Positions 33,226 to 42,477 of a DNA stretch of 64,000 bases are shown piece by piece. Both the position numbers and the translations under genes were made by a program. The DNA lies in NCBI GenBank assembly GCA_016868305.1, contig VGHK01000001.1, forward strand, positions 62,001 through 126,000. Reading direction: 5' to 3'. Positions within the stretch are counted from its first letter, which is position 1. Each line of letters starts with the position of its first letter. The DNA is from Betaproteobacteria bacterium. Lineage in GTDB: Bacteria; Pseudomonadota; Gammaproteobacteria; Burkholderiales; Burkholderiaceae_A. The notes under the pieces are model-generated. The model did no database searches and had not been told where the DNA came from. It saw nothing but the letters and a program-made list of their open reading frames with translations.

Positions 33226-33984
33226 ATGTCTCGTACTGACCTTCAGCCGCTACTGGGCTTTCATGCCGTTCGCGCAAGGCTGCGGGCTGCGCCCGAAACG
33301 CTACGCGAGGTCTGGGTGGACCGCGACCGCCGGGATGGCCGCGTGAAGGCCTTGCTTGCCGAACTGGCCGTGGCCCAGGTTAAGGTGCACCTAGGGTCTT
33401 CCCATGAACTGGAGGCCCATGCTGGCGGGCAGCGGCACCAGGGGGTGGTGGGACTTGCTCTGGCCCGCCGCCTGGCAGATGACCTCCCCAGTCTTCTGCA
33501 GCAGATTGCAGGGCAGACTGCGCCAGCCCCTTTTTTGCTGTTTCTTGATGGGGTGACCGACCCCCATAACCTTGGCGCCATTCTGCGCACAGCCGATGCG
33601 GCGGGCGCTGCGGCGGTGGTAGCCCCGAAGGACCATTCGGCGCCGCTGTCTTCCGTTGCCACTCGCGTGGCTGCTGGGGCGGCCGATCAGGTGCCCTATC
33701 TGCAGGTCACGAACTTGAATCGCGCCATTGAGCAGGCCCAGGCAGCTGGCTTTTTTGTCTGGGGTCTGGCCGATGAGGCCAGCCAGTCGGTCTATAGCCT
33801 CGACCTTACCGGTCCAGTGGTGTTGGTGTTTGGCGCTGAAGGGGCCGGCCTGCGTCGGTTGGTGCGGGAGAACTGCGACGGCCTCATCGGCATTCCGATG
33901 CGTGGATCGGTATCGAGCCTTAATGTCTCGGTGGCCTGTGGGGTGGCCTGTTACGAGCGCCTGCGTCAGACCTTAGTGGGATAG
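33226..33984 (+). CDS. rlmB: 23S rRNA (guanosine-2'-O-)-methyltransferase RlmB
   Basis: SPOUT methyltransferase that modifies G2251 of 23S rRNA. The N-terminal substrate-binding domain begins LLGFHAVRARL; the knotted SAM domain shows LDGVTDPHNLGAILRTADA, VFGAEGAGLRRLV and IPMRGSVSSLNVSVACGV, the three SpoU motifs. It lies 11 bp after rnr, a common pairing in proteobacteria. Length of 252 residues is normal. Confidence 0.95.
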   Translation: MSRTDLQPLLGFHAVRARLRAAPETLREVWVDRDRRDGRVKALLAELAVAQVKVHLGSSHELEAHAGGQRHQGVVGLALARRLADDLPSLLQQIAGQTAPAPFLLFLDGVTDPHNLGAILRTADAAGAAAVVAPKDHSAPLSSVATRVAAGAADQVPYLQVTNLNRAIEQAQAAGFFVWGLADEASQSVYSLDLTGPVVLVFGAEGAGLRRLVRENCDGLIGIPMRGSVSSLNVSVACGVACYERLRQTLVG

Positions 33985-33985
33985 G

Positions 33986-34558
33986 CTATCGGGCCTGCTT
34001 CTCTGCGCGGGAAGCCTCTTTTTCCCGCTGGCGAAATTCCCAGGGCGGCACGGGATCGGCTTCCCGCCAGAGTCCTCGCTGCGCCCTCTGTGCAGACTTT
34101 TCCGCAGCGTCATAGGCCCGTCTTTGCTCTTTGGTCAGGTCAGTCTGATAGCGCCGAAAAAACCAGACCAGCCCTTCTTCAATCATGACTAGCCCTAAGT
34201 CTTTGTCTGCAATCCAGAGGCTCGCGAGCCACCTGCCATAGACATCTTTTTTCAGAATTGCTACACGTAGACCGTCCTGGTTTAGCAGTTCGGCCAGTCG
34301 GTCTCGGGCAGGGTCGGCAAAAGGCTGAGACTTTTCCGGCGCATCGATTCCCGCAATGCGCACCTGAATCACGCTGCCCTCTGGGTTACGCATCAGCATG
34401 GAGTCCCCGTCAAATACCTTCACCAGGCGATAGCCGGTAGCGGCGGACGGCGGAGAGTCTCCGGCATCGATTGGGCCCGTCCATATCGAAACCGCGCCAA
34501 GCAGGCTTAAGGCCAGTACGATGACAAGGCGTTGCAACTTTTGAGACAAGAACCGCAT
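33986..34558 (-). CDS. Thermonuclease-family (SNase-like) exported nuclease
   Basis: Staphylococcal-nuclease-fold protein of about 190 residues. A hydrophobic N-terminus (LVIVLALSLLGAVSIW) acts as signal or anchor. The fold signatures are VKVFDGDSMLMRN, VRIAGIDAPEKSQPFA (calcium and catalytic arginine region), KKDVYGRWLASLW and EEGLVWFFRRY. The start at 34558 avoids overlap with the divergent NUDIX gene at 34567; an in-frame start at 34585 is possible. The C-terminus is rich in charged residues. It probably acts in the periplasm on nucleic acids. Confidence 0.88.
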   Translation of the reverse strand: MRFLSQKLQRLVIVLALSLLGAVSIWTGPIDAGDSPPSAATGYRLVKVFDGDSMLMRNPEGSVIQVRIAGIDAPEKSQPFADPARDRLAELLNQDGLRVAILKKDVYGRWLASLWIADKDLGLVMIEEGLVWFFRRYQTDLTKEQRRAYDAAEKSAQRAQRGLWREADPVPPWEFRQREKEASRAEKQAR

Positions 34559-34566
34559 AGGCCTTA

Positions 34567-35445
34567 ATGCTAACCGGGATCCCAACGAACCACCTTGCAG
34601 ATACGTCTCCGTGGGGGCAGCTCTGCTCGGACGAAACCTGGCCGATTGCTGAGTTTGAGCCTGCGGTCTCGGCCTGCCAGGCGGCCTCGGCAGGCCTCAT
34701 TCCTTGGTCGATCGGATTCTCAACTGGGCTGTCGTCTGATACCCTGGGCTGGATGCACCCTACGGTGTTCGCCTATCTGCAGGCATCAGAAGCCTCTCTG
34801 CGGTACGCCCTGACCCCTAACATGGGACAGGGCGGGGCGCCAGGCCTGGTGATCGCTGCCGATGATCTGCTTGTTCTCGAATCCATTCTTCGTGAATCTT
34901 TTATCGGAAAGGGATGGCGCAACGAACGTTTCTTTCTGCGTGACCGTGCTGGGGGTCTTGTTGTTAATGGAGTACACGGGCCCTTGGCACTCGAGCGCAG
35001 CATGTTTCGGCCTTTGGGCCTTTTATCTGCCTCTGTGCAGCTCAATGTAACAACGCCAGAGGGAAGGGTCTGGATTGGCCAGCGTGCCCTGCATAAGCAG
35101 ATCGACCCGGGTCTCTGGGATGCTGCTGTCGCGGGAGGGCTTACGGCGGGAGAACTACCGCTTGCGGCCATACGCCGTGAGGCCTGGGAAGAGGCAGGCC
35201 TGGGGTCGCAATGGTGGCCGCATATTCGACCCATGGGCCGGGTGCGGGTCTGCCGGTTGTTACCTGACTGCCTGCACCATGAGCAGGTCTGGGTCTTTGC
35301 CCTGCGGGTTGCTGCCGATACGGTTTTGCATCCCCAGGATGGCGAGGTAGCAGGCTTCTCCGCGGTCTGGCCCGAGGAAATTCTCCGGCGCTATCAAGAA
35401 GGCCTTTTCAACCACGAGGCTGCCTGCGCGAGTTTTCTTTCTTAG
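34567..35445 (+). CDS. DUF4743 plus NUDIX hydrolase domain protein
   Basis: Residues 1-130 form a DUF4743-like domain; residues about 150-290 form a NUDIX hydrolase with the full box GGLTAGELPLAAIRREAWEEAGL in two parts (GX5E then REAWEEAG). Such two-domain proteins resemble plant and fungal Nudix enzymes that act on thiamine-related pyrophosphates and are common in betaproteobacteria. The substrate is not readable. It is convergent with rsgA (4-nt overlap at 35442-35445) and divergent from the nuclease. Confidence 0.82.
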   Translation: MLTGIPTNHLADTSPWGQLCSDETWPIAEFEPAVSACQAASAGLIPWSIGFSTGLSSDTLGWMHPTVFAYLQASEASLRYALTPNMGQGGAPGLVIAADDLLVLESILRESFIGKGWRNERFFLRDRAGGLVVNGVHGPLALERSMFRPLGLLSASVQLNVTTPEGRVWIGQRALHKQIDPGLWDAAVAGGLTAGELPLAAIRREAWEEAGLGSQWWPHIRPMGRVRVCRLLPDCLHHEQVWVFALRVAADTVLHPQDGEVAGFSAVWPEEILRRYQEGLFNHEAACASFLS

Positions 35446-36473
35446 GTAATCAGGGCCAGCCAGGCCCGGCGGCGAGACTCCAGGTGAGTTCCCAGAGACG
35501 GATTCTTTTCCAGTATCGCTGCAATTCCCGCCTTGACCCCACAGCCAGGCTCATGGCTATGGCGACAGTTGTAGAACCGGCAACTGGTCTCCCGCTGCAG
35601 TAGGGCCCATTCGGGAAAGCAGGCGCCGATCTCGTTCAGACTCAGGTGGGCAAGGCCAAACCGCTGAAACCCTGGCGTATCGATCACCCAGGTGGTTGTA
35701 CCGCAAGACGCAGTCGGTGCATCGGGCCAGTGGTAGGCCTTACTTACCGTGGTCGTGTGTCGGCCGGTCTGAAGCGCCTCAGAGATCTCCTGTGTCTGGG
35801 CTGCCGCCTGCGGTACCAACCGGTTCAGCAGGCTTGACTTGCCCATGCCCGACTGCCCAATCAGGGCGATGCTTGTCTGTTTGTCTGAGCCCGTGCCAGA
35901 TGCCCGCGATTGGGCGGTGTCGGCGTCGTCTACGAAGAACCTCTCAATCAGCTTTAGCAAGGATGCCAGTCCGGACATTCCCTCGCCTGTGGTGGCGCTT
36001 ATCTCGCAGCAGGTAAGCAGTAGCTTATCTGGCTGCGTGTCACCATGCGGGGGCTTGAGGGCAGGAAGGCTCAGGCGCAGGGCCTCACGGGCCTTCTCAA
36101 GTCCTGCAGCCTGGTCAGCCTTATTGACCGCAATAACGACAGGAATCTGGGCCGCCTTCAGACTGGCCAATACCCGCAGCAATAGGTCTGCAGAAAACAG
36201 AGGGTGGCCAGAGACAACTACGATGGCGAGGTCTATATTGGACGCCAGCTGTTTGGTCTTGGCGCCTTCGCTGCGCATCACGGTATTGGCCGCGGCAAGT
36301 ATTTCTTGCACGACCGGGGGGTCGTGGGTCCAGTCGACCCGCACCCAGTCTCCTGCAACCGGTTTCAGGCTACGCCCCTTTAACTGGGCAAGGCGCGCGG
36401 GCGACGCGTCGAGCCAGGCCTTATCGCCGTGGGCGCTTACAACCCGAGTTGCTGCAGGATCTGGTCGGCGCAC
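35442..36473 (-). CDS. rsgA: Ribosome small subunit-dependent GTPase RsgA
   Basis: Circularly permuted GTPase for 30S maturation. The order is the OB-fold first (GRSLKPVAGDWVRVDW), then G4 NKAD, G1 GQSGMGKSSLLNRL and G3 DTPG, followed by a zinc knuckle with C and H ligands (CFPEWALLQRETSCRFYNC, then SHEPGC). It starts at GTG 36473. It is last in the minus-strand run that begins with rpsP, after the CobD-like gene by 66 bp. Confidence 0.93.
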   Translation of the reverse strand: MRRPDPAATRVVSAHGDKAWLDASPARLAQLKGRSLKPVAGDWVRVDWTHDPPVVQEILAAANTVMRSEGAKTKQLASNIDLAIVVVSGHPLFSADLLLRVLASLKAAQIPVVIAVNKADQAAGLEKAREALRLSLPALKPPHGDTQPDKLLLTCCEISATTGEGMSGLASLLKLIERFFVDDADTAQSRASGTGSDKQTSIALIGQSGMGKSSLLNRLVPQAAAQTQEISEALQTGRHTTTVSKAYHWPDAPTASCGTTTWVIDTPGFQRFGLAHLSLNEIGACFPEWALLQRETSCRFYNCRHSHEPGCGVKAGIAAILEKNPSLGTHLESRRRAWLALIT

Positions 36474-36539
36474 GCTAAGCCGATGGAGGGAATACCGAAT
36501 TTGTTGCAGCCAGGCCGTTCTGCCGGTCGCAGCCGAGCT

Positions 36540-37586
36540 TCAGGCAAACCAGCGACCCAGCGAAAACAAGAGCACCATAAAGAACCAGACGAGTACTGCC
36601 CGCCAGACCAGCCCGACAGCCGAGCCCATAGCAAGCGCATCGGGGTCGCGCAGGGGTACCTCTGTAGTTCCCCCCACGGAAAACTCATCAAGGCTCTCGG
36701 CGCCGGAAGGGGCATCGGGCAGCGACAGACGCACGCCCATGGCGCCAGAGCCTGCTGCGATAAGCACCCGCTCGGTATCGTTCTGCGCCGACGGGGCCAC
36801 TATTGAGGCGGAGGCCTGGCTGCGCCATTGGTCTACGGCATCCTCAAAATTTCCCACCATGGCGTAGATGCCTGCGGTGACCCGGACCGGCAGCCAGTCG
36901 ATCCAACGGAATGCCCGTTCGGACACCTGGCTATGGGCATCGTAGGCGGGGCTGCCAAAGTCACCGGCCGATGCCTCAGACTCGGGCACCTCTGAAAGAC
37001 TGCTCAGCGCATCACGCGGAGACGACCAGGCCTTGAGAATCTGCACGCTCAGCCAATAGGCGAGTGCCCCAGATGGCCCGGGAAGGATAACGAACCAGAA
37101 GATCACTCCGAAGACATGGCGCTGCGCGGCAATCAGCGCGAGCCTTATGGATTCTCGGGCAATTGCCTGGGCGTCGCCCCGCTCTGCCGCTGCCTGGGCG
37201 GGGCGGTCTGCCTGCGTCTGACGCACCCAGTCTTGAAACACCTCGCGTGCCCTACCGAGGTCGTCGGTTTTGAGCGCCGACTGGATCTCGTTAAACCAAT
37301 GACTGAACTGCCGAAAGCCGAGCGTGAGGTACAGGATGGCCACGATTCCCAGAAGCTCAAGCAGGGGGTGAATCAGACCCAGCAGCCAGGTTACTGTCAG
37401 GCCGAGCAACGCCCCTCCGCCGACAACGAGCCACCAGGCCACCCAGATGGACTGCTCTTCATCGGGGGCCGCCATAAGCCGAAGCCGCCGAAGCTGCTGG
37501 TCAATCCAGCCTTGAATGGCATTGGAGGGCCGCATGGGCTGAACCTGCTCTAGCAAGAGGGCGATGAGAAGGCTAATCAGGGTCAT
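36540..37586 (-). CDS. CobD/CbiB-family integral membrane protein
   Basis: About 348 residues with four or five membrane helices, including LVVGGGALLGLTVTWLLGLI, LLGIVAILYLTLGF and WRAVLVWFFMVLLFSLG. The pattern MTLISLLIALLLEQVQP and the soluble middle with AREVFQDW match the CobD/CbiB-related family frequent beside rsgA in Betaproteobacteria. No other cobalamin genes are nearby, so a corrinoid role is doubtful; AmpE-like function is an alternative. It lies 6 bp after the CoA-pyrophosphatase gene. Confidence 0.75.
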   Translation of the reverse strand: MTLISLLIALLLEQVQPMRPSNAIQGWIDQQLRRLRLMAAPDEEQSIWVAWWLVVGGGALLGLTVTWLLGLIHPLLELLGIVAILYLTLGFRQFSHWFNEIQSALKTDDLGRAREVFQDWVRQTQADRPAQAAAERGDAQAIARESIRLALIAAQRHVFGVIFWFVILPGPSGALAYWLSVQILKAWSSPRDALSSLSEVPESEASAGDFGSPAYDAHSQVSERAFRWIDWLPVRVTAGIYAMVGNFEDAVDQWRSQASASIVAPSAQNDTERVLIAAGSGAMGVRLSLPDAPSGAESLDEFSVGGTTEVPLRDPDALAMGSAVGLVWRAVLVWFFMVLLFSLGRWFA

Positions 37587-37592
37587 GACAAC

Positions 37593-38264
37593 TCAGAGGG
37601 CTTTCGGGCGTGACTGGTTCCAGGCGGCATGTAGAAAATGATAGAGGTTTCGTATCATGGCTGCAGTCGCTCCCCAGATGAACTGGCCGTGATACGGGAT
37701 CGCAAAAAACTCGATCACTTCCGATTCTAGCTGCACCTGACGCAGTTCATGGTTTCGGGGGTTCATGAGAAACGCCAATGGCACCTGCAGTATTTCTTCT
37801 ACCTCGAAAGGATCGGGTCGCAGGCAGTAGCCCGCAGTGAGCACGCTGAGCACCGGTGTCACCCGAAACCCGGTAACCGTAATGTATTCGGGAAGTGTCA
37901 ACAGGGGCTGTATCCAGCGCCTTTGCAGACCCACCTCTTCCTCTGCCTCACGGCAGGCCGCATCAATGGCAGATGGGTCGAAAGACTCCATGCGTCCACC
38001 GGGAAAACTAATCTGACCAGGATGGTCTTTGAGGTGTAGCGGCCTGCGGGTAAGTATCAGTTCTGATGACTCTGGGCAGACCGCAATGAGCACTGCGGCG
38101 GGGTGAAGGCTGGGAAGGTCAAGCAGACGGTGGCGCCTGTCTGCCAAGAGCTCTGGCTGCCACAGGGGAAACGCAGGGTCACTTTGGGCCCGACGGCACC
38201 ATCGAACGATCTCTTCAATGCTGAGCGCTTCTGGGGGAACAGAAGGCCCATCGAGCCGCGCCAC
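37593..38264 (-). CDS. NUDIX CoA pyrophosphatase (NudL-like)
   Basis: Hydrolase of 223 residues with the CoA-diphosphatase signature LTRRPLHLKDHPGQISFPGG, followed by the NUDIX helix ACREAEEEVGL. Family members cleave CoA to 4'-phosphopantetheine and 3',5'-ADP. The start is GTG 38264. It follows rplS on the minus strand after 72 bp and precedes the CobD-like gene by 6 bp, so it is likely co-transcribed. Confidence 0.87.
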   Translation of the reverse strand: MARLDGPSVPPEALSIEEIVRWCRRAQSDPAFPLWQPELLADRRHRLLDLPSLHPAAVLIAVCPESSELILTRRPLHLKDHPGQISFPGGRMESFDPSAIDAACREAEEEVGLQRRWIQPLLTLPEYITVTGFRVTPVLSVLTAGYCLRPDPFEVEEILQVPLAFLMNPRNHELRQVQLESEVIEFFAIPYHGQFIWGATAAMIRNLYHFLHAAWNQSRPKAL

Positions 38265-38336
38265 AACGGGCGCGGCCTGGGGGTCGAAGGGTGGCTTTCG
38301 CAGAATATCGGACTGCGCGAACGACCCTGCTATGCC

Positions 38337-38771
38337 TTACGCCGCAGGGGTGTCGGGCGTTGCTTCTGGCTCTTCCCGCGAGGGCTGGCCCGAGGCCACA
38401 GCAATAGACAGGCCTTTGGACTGAAGCTTTTCGCGGATACGGGCAGACTTGCCGGAGCGCTGACGCAGGTAGTAGAGCTTGGCTCGCCGGACATCGCCAC
38501 GGCGCTTTACCTCGATCTTTGCAATCAGGGGCGAATAGAGCTGAAAGGTGCGCTCTACGCCTTCTCCTGCCGAAATTTTGCGAACAATAAAAGAAGAGTT
38601 CAGGCCACGGTTGCGCTTGGCAATCACAACGCCTTCATAGGCCTGCAGCCGCTTTCGGGTGCCTTCCACAACGTTGACGCTTACCACGACGGTGTCGCCG
38701 GGTGAAAACTCGGGCACGGTCTTGTTAAGACGTGCAATCTCTTCCTGCTCAAGGGTACGAATTAAATCCAT
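38337..38771 (-). CDS. rplS: 50S ribosomal protein L19
   Basis: Ribosomal protein at the 30S-50S interface. [15 protein letters not shown], the [14 protein letters not shown] strand and [13 protein letters not shown] are L19 landmarks. The start is ATG 38771; an in-frame start 19 codons earlier is not family-like. The C-terminal tail of about 30 residues rich in E, P and A is longer than the E. coli protein (144 against 115 residues). It is last of the rpsP-rimM-trmD-rplS operon. Confidence 0.96.
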   Translation of the reverse strand: MDLIRTLEQEEIARLNKTVPEFSPGDTVVVSVNVVEGTRKRLQAYEGVVIAKRNRGLNSSFIVRKISAGEGVERTFQLYSPLIAKIEVKRRGDVRRAKLYYLRQRSGKSARIREKLQSKGLSIAVASGQPSREEPEATPDTPAA

Positions 38772-38834
38772 AATGGCTCCACGGGTCATCGTTGGGGTGG
38801 CTGGCCGGGCCCCACAAGAGGATGGCAAAGGGTT

Positions 38835-39716
38835 TTAGACTGACCTTTTTACAAGATCTGGCCTGCGGGACTGCGTAAGCAGATACGCCTGCTCTTTCCG
38901 CCAATTTGCTATTTTGCCATGATGCCCAGATAAAAGCACGGAAGGCACAGCCCTACCTGCAAAGACCTCCGGCCGGGTGTAGTGGGGATGGTCGAGCAGC
39001 GGTTCGATAAATGACTCCGCCACAGAAGACATCTCATCATTAAGCACCCCAGGAAGGCGTCGCACCAGGGCGTCCATAAGGGCCAGTGCGGCGATCTCTC
39101 CGCCAGACAGCACAAAGTCTCCCAGACTGATCTCTTGGTCGACGTACTGGTCGATAAACCGTTGGTCAATGCCCTCGTATCGCCCGCAGACCAGCGTGAA
39201 CTCGGCAATCGCGGAGCTGTCCGGGGTTGCGCCATGCGGCGAGGCTCTTGCCTTGTCTGACTGCTGCAGAATCCAGGCCCTTTGCGCCTCAATCCAGGAC
39301 TGGGTAAGCGGGGTTCCTGCAGGCGAAAAAAGAATCACCGGTCCGGGAGAATACGGGGCCGAAGCCTTGCGAATGGCCTCAATGCAGCCTGCCAGGGGTT
39401 CGGCCATCATCACCATGCCGGGGCCGCCACCATAGGGCCGGTCATCCACGGTCTGGTGCGGATCGTGGGTGAACTGCCTTGGGTTCCAATGGCTAACCGC
39501 CACGCGGTTCTGGCTCACGGCCCGGCCGCAGACCCCAAGCCTCTGCCAGGGCGCAAAGAACTCCGGAAACAAAGACACGATCTGAAACCGTACCACCGGC
39601 CCCGCCGTTGGCCCCTCATTTGGCCCCGCCCGGGTATCGGTTGCAGTGTCTACCGCCAGTTTTGTGGCTGAGTCGCCCAGGTCTTGCCCAGCGTCGGTAT
39701 CGGCGGGAAGGTTCAT
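38835..39716 (-). CDS. trmD: tRNA (guanine-N1)-methyltransferase TrmD
   Basis: Makes m1G37 in tRNAs to prevent frameshifting. The core begins RFQIVSLFPEFF; the knot motifs include PYGGGPGMVMMAEPL, FTLVCGRYEGIDQR, and ISLGDFVLSGGEIAAL. About 40 N-terminal residues precede the usual start. ATG 39716 overlaps the rimM stop in ATGA, favouring it, but a GTG at 39596 would give the ordinary N-terminus. An extra stretch (KARASPHGATPDSSA) sits inside the catalytic domain. Confidence 0.94.
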   Translation of the reverse strand: MNLPADTDAGQDLGDSATKLAVDTATDTRAGPNEGPTAGPVVRFQIVSLFPEFFAPWQRLGVCGRAVSQNRVAVSHWNPRQFTHDPHQTVDDRPYGGGPGMVMMAEPLAGCIEAIRKASAPYSPGPVILFSPAGTPLTQSWIEAQRAWILQQSDKARASPHGATPDSSAIAEFTLVCGRYEGIDQRFIDQYVDQEISLGDFVLSGGEIAALALMDALVRRLPGVLNDEMSSVAESFIEPLLDHPHYTRPEVFAGRAVPSVLLSGHHGKIANWRKEQAYLLTQSRRPDLVKRSV

Positions 39717-40411
39717 GTCCAGTCCTTTTCCCAGTGGACCACCATGGGTGTGCTGTCGCTACCCAGCGAGACAACGTGCTTCTCCACTAAAGGAATGTAA
39801 TGCTGGCCCACCACCAGCCAGTCTTGCTGGCCATTGGTTTCGAGTCGGTCTACATGGCCCAAAAGGTCTCCCGTGGCACTGCGAACCTCTCTTCCCACCA
39901 GGTCTGACCAGAGAACCGGGGTCTGGTCGGGTTCCTGCAGGGTTACATTACTGTTGCGCGTCGTACCCAGGCGAACCCCTACCAGCGACTCGGCATCCTG
40001 GCGATTCCTGCTGCAGGAAAGCGTGAGGCAGAAATCGCTGCCCCGTGGGCTGCACGATAAGACCTTAGTGAGCCGCCAGCCGGCAGCGGACCGCAACCAG
40101 ACCTGCTTAAGGCCCGGGATAAGAGAACCAGAAACTCCGGGCAGAGCACCAGCGCCAGAGGCGACCGGCGATGACAGATGCAACTGAACGCGTTTTGCTT
40201 CTGCCAGAGGCCGGGCACGAACCTGACCCTTCAGGCCAATGGCCGCGGTAATGAGGGCAAGACCAGTGAATCCAGAAGGTGGGGAATCCTCGAAAGCCAC
40301 CACGGCGCGAGGCGGGGGATTTTCAGGACTGCCGAGCAGGCTGGCCCTGCGGGACCGAAACGTGTCGGCGATGCGGGAACGGGGTTGGGCAGAAATGTTG
40401 CGTAAGGGCAA
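39713..40411 (-). CDS. rimM: Ribosome maturation factor RimM (divergent)
   Basis: 30S assembly factor, identified by place between rpsP and trmD and by the PRC-barrel half (WSDLVGREVRSATGDLLGHVD, NGQQDWLVV, YIPLVEKHVVSLG). The N-terminal half is divergent: ITAAIGLKGQVRARPL is the only clear trace of the GxxGxxGxxxV motif. At 232 residues it is longer than the usual 170-180, with about 45 extra N-terminal residues. In-frame GTG codons near AVVAFE offer a shorter start. Confidence 0.85.
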   Translation of the reverse strand: MPLRNISAQPRSRIADTFRSRRASLLGSPENPPPRAVVAFEDSPPSGFTGLALITAAIGLKGQVRARPLAEAKRVQLHLSSPVASGAGALPGVSGSLIPGLKQVWLRSAAGWRLTKVLSCSPRGSDFCLTLSCSRNRQDAESLVGVRLGTTRNSNVTLQEPDQTPVLWSDLVGREVRSATGDLLGHVDRLETNGQQDWLVVGQHYIPLVEKHVVSLGSDSTPMVVHWEKDWT

Positions 40412-40450
40412 CGCTGCCTCACCGACCCCTGCATGGCACAGGGTTCTGCC

Positions 40451-40720
40451 TTACGCGGCAGCCCCGGTGCTGGCTTTCTGGCCTTCGAATGTCTTTACCA
40501 GCTGGCTAACCCGCGGGCTAATCTGGGCGCCAACGCCCTGCCAGTAGGCAACCCGGTCGAGCGATATCGTAAGCCCAGAGTCGTTGCCACGGACAATGGG
40601 GTTAAAGAATCCGAGGCGTTCAATAAACCTACCGTCGCGACGATTTCGCGAATCCGTGGCAACCACGTGGTAAAAAGGGCGCTTGTGCGACCCGCCTCGG
40701 GCCAGTCGAATAACAACCAT
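40451..40720 (-). CDS. rpsP: 30S ribosomal protein S16
   Basis: Ribosomal protein of 89 residues. [19 protein letters not shown] and [14 protein letters not shown] are the S16 signatures. It leads the rpsP-rimM-trmD-rplS operon; the opposite-strand mltB begins about 110 bp upstream of its start. Confidence 0.97.
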   Translation of the reverse strand: MVVIRLARGGSHKRPFYHVVATDSRNRRDGRFIERLGFFNPIVRGNDSGLTISLDRVAYWQGVGAQISPRVSQLVKTFEGQKASTGAAA

Positions 40721-40831
40721 GCTGTGATTTCCTTAAATTTCCTTAAACTGCTGACGCAGCGACTCGATAGTGACTTGCTAGTGACTCGATCAAAAGTCTC
40801 AAATTATAGCATCCCAAGGCCTGTAGCCCAA

Positions 40832-41893
40832 GTGCCGCAAGGGCTTTCTGGCCGTCGGGCCCTCCTGGGGGCAGCCGCCGCCGCGGCAATGGCCTTATCG
40901 ATACCAGCGGTGGGCCAGGCTCCAGTACGTCGTGCGGTGTCGGTCAAGGCCAGCGGCGGTATTCCTGATTGGCTCGATAGCGCCTCGGTGCAGGCCTTTT
41001 GGCAGCAGTTGCAGTCGGAGCATCAGCTCGCTGAGCCCTGGCTGGCCCGTCAGTTTTCGGGCCTGTTGCGCCAAGACCGGGCCCTTCAGCTTGTCAATCC
41101 CGATCCGGCCATAGCCCAGGACCGTCCTAAGCCTTCGTTGTCGCGGTCGCTTGCCCGAAACCTTGATACCCGAACACAGCAAGAGGGAAGGGCGCTCTTG
41201 GTAAAGGAACAGCTTTTTCTTGCCCGGGCAGAAGACCTCTACGGGGTTCCGCCTGAGGTGGTTGTGGGAATCCTGGGCGTGGAGACCCGCTACGGCCGTA
41301 TTCGCGGATCGTTCCCAACGCTCGATACGCTGGCCAGCCTGGCCTTCTTATCCCCCCGTCGGCAAGACTTCTTTCGCCGAGAGCTCGGCCATTTGCTCTT
41401 GATGGGTCATCGCGGAACTCTCGACCTGTCGAAAACCCAAGGATCCTTCGCGGGGGCCTTGGGAATTCCGCAGTTCATGCCCTCGAGCTGGCAGTCTTGG
41501 GCGGTGGACTTCGACCAGGACGGCAGGGCAGACCTGATCAACAGCATGCCCGATGCCATGGGGTCTGTGGCGCACTTCTTAAAAGAGCATGGCTGGGTCC
41601 GGGGCCTGCCAAGCTTTGTCTCCTTGGGCAGCACCCTTGCGGTCGACCCATCGCCGTTTATGGTGCAGGGCCTTGAGGCGCAGCACACTGCAGGAGATAT
41701 GGCTCGCGCCGGCCTGCTGCCCCGAGACCTCGAGCTCGCCCCGCAGACGCCTGCAAGCATCATCGCTCTGCCAGAGCCTGATCTGGCACCGGTTTATTGG
41801 CTCGTTACCCCCAACTTTTTCGCGGTCACCCGCTATAACCGCAGCTACCTCTATGCTGCCTCGGTCTTGAGTCTCGCCCAGGCAATTCGTTAA
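40832..41893 (+). CDS. mltB: Lytic murein transglycosylase B (MltB family)
   Basis: Cleaves peptidoglycan to 1,6-anhydromuropeptides. The catalytic glutamate is in [30 protein letters not shown] and [10 protein letters not shown] are family motifs. The export signal [18 protein letters not shown] looks Tat-like or Sec with a twin arginine. I choose GTG 40832 so that the signal begins correctly (alternative GTG at 40781); the longer frame from 40433 runs antisense to rpsP. No lipobox is seen, so it may be a soluble periplasmic form. It lies 5 bp before orn. Confidence 0.88.
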   Translation: MPQGLSGRRALLGAAAAAAMALSIPAVGQAPVRRAVSVKASGGIPDWLDSASVQAFWQQLQSEHQLAEPWLARQFSGLLRQDRALQLVNPDPAIAQDRPKPSLSRSLARNLDTRTQQEGRALLVKEQLFLARAEDLYGVPPEVVVGILGVETRYGRIRGSFPTLDTLASLAFLSPRRQDFFRRELGHLLLMGHRGTLDLSKTQGSFAGALGIPQFMPSSWQSWAVDFDQDGRADLINSMPDAMGSVAHFLKEHGWVRGLPSFVSLGSTLAVDPSPFMVQGLEAQHTAGDMARAGLLPRDLELAPQTPASIIALPEPDLAPVYWLVTPNFFAVTRYNRSYLYAASVLSLAQAIR

Positions 41894-41898
41894 TAAAA

Positions 41899-42477
41899 AT
41901 GACCCAGATATCTTTGAGTGAAAACAACCTGGTCTGGGTCGACATGGAAATGAGTGGCCTTGACCCCGAGCAGAACCGCATTCTTGAAGTTGCGGTGGTG
42001 GTTACCTGCCCGCAGCTCACGCCCGTTGCCGAAGGGCCTGTGCTTGTTGTGCATCAGACCGATGCCCATATGTCGACGATGGACAGCTGGAATAAGGGCA
42101 CGCATACCCGATCGGGGCTCGTAGACCGGGTTAAGGCCTCCCCCTTTGCCGAGGCCGATGTGGAGCAGACCCTTATAGACTTTTTGAAGGCCTTTGTTCC
42201 GCCGGGTAAGTCGCCGCTCTGTGGCAACACGGTGCACCAAGACCGGAGGTTTCTGCTGCGCTACATGCCGCGGCTAGAGGCTTATTTTCATTATCGCAAT
42301 ATCGATGTCAGTACCATTAAAGAACTCTGTCGCCGATGGCGTCCAGACATTCTTAAGGGCTTTGAGAAAAAAGGCGCCCATACCGCGCTGGCCGACATCC
42401 AGGAGTCGATCGAGGAACTCAGGTACTACCGCAAAAACCTCATGCCACTGAGCTACTCCGACTTTGTTCGCTCTTGA
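41899..42477 (+). CDS. orn: Oligoribonuclease
   Basis: DEDDh 3'-5' exonuclease that finishes RNA decay by degrading 2-5-mers. [11 protein letters not shown] holds the first D-E pair, [11 protein letters not shown] the second D, and [10 protein letters not shown] the histidine and last D. The length, 192 residues, is normal. The last 25 bp overlap the convergent membrane protein gene. Confidence 0.96.
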   Translation: MTQISLSENNLVWVDMEMSGLDPEQNRILEVAVVVTCPQLTPVAEGPVLVVHQTDAHMSTMDSWNKGTHTRSGLVDRVKASPFAEADVEQTLIDFLKAFVPPGKSPLCGNTVHQDRRFLLRYMPRLEAYFHYRNIDVSTIKELCRRWRPDILKGFEKKGAHTALADIQESIEELRYYRKNLMPLSYSDFVRS

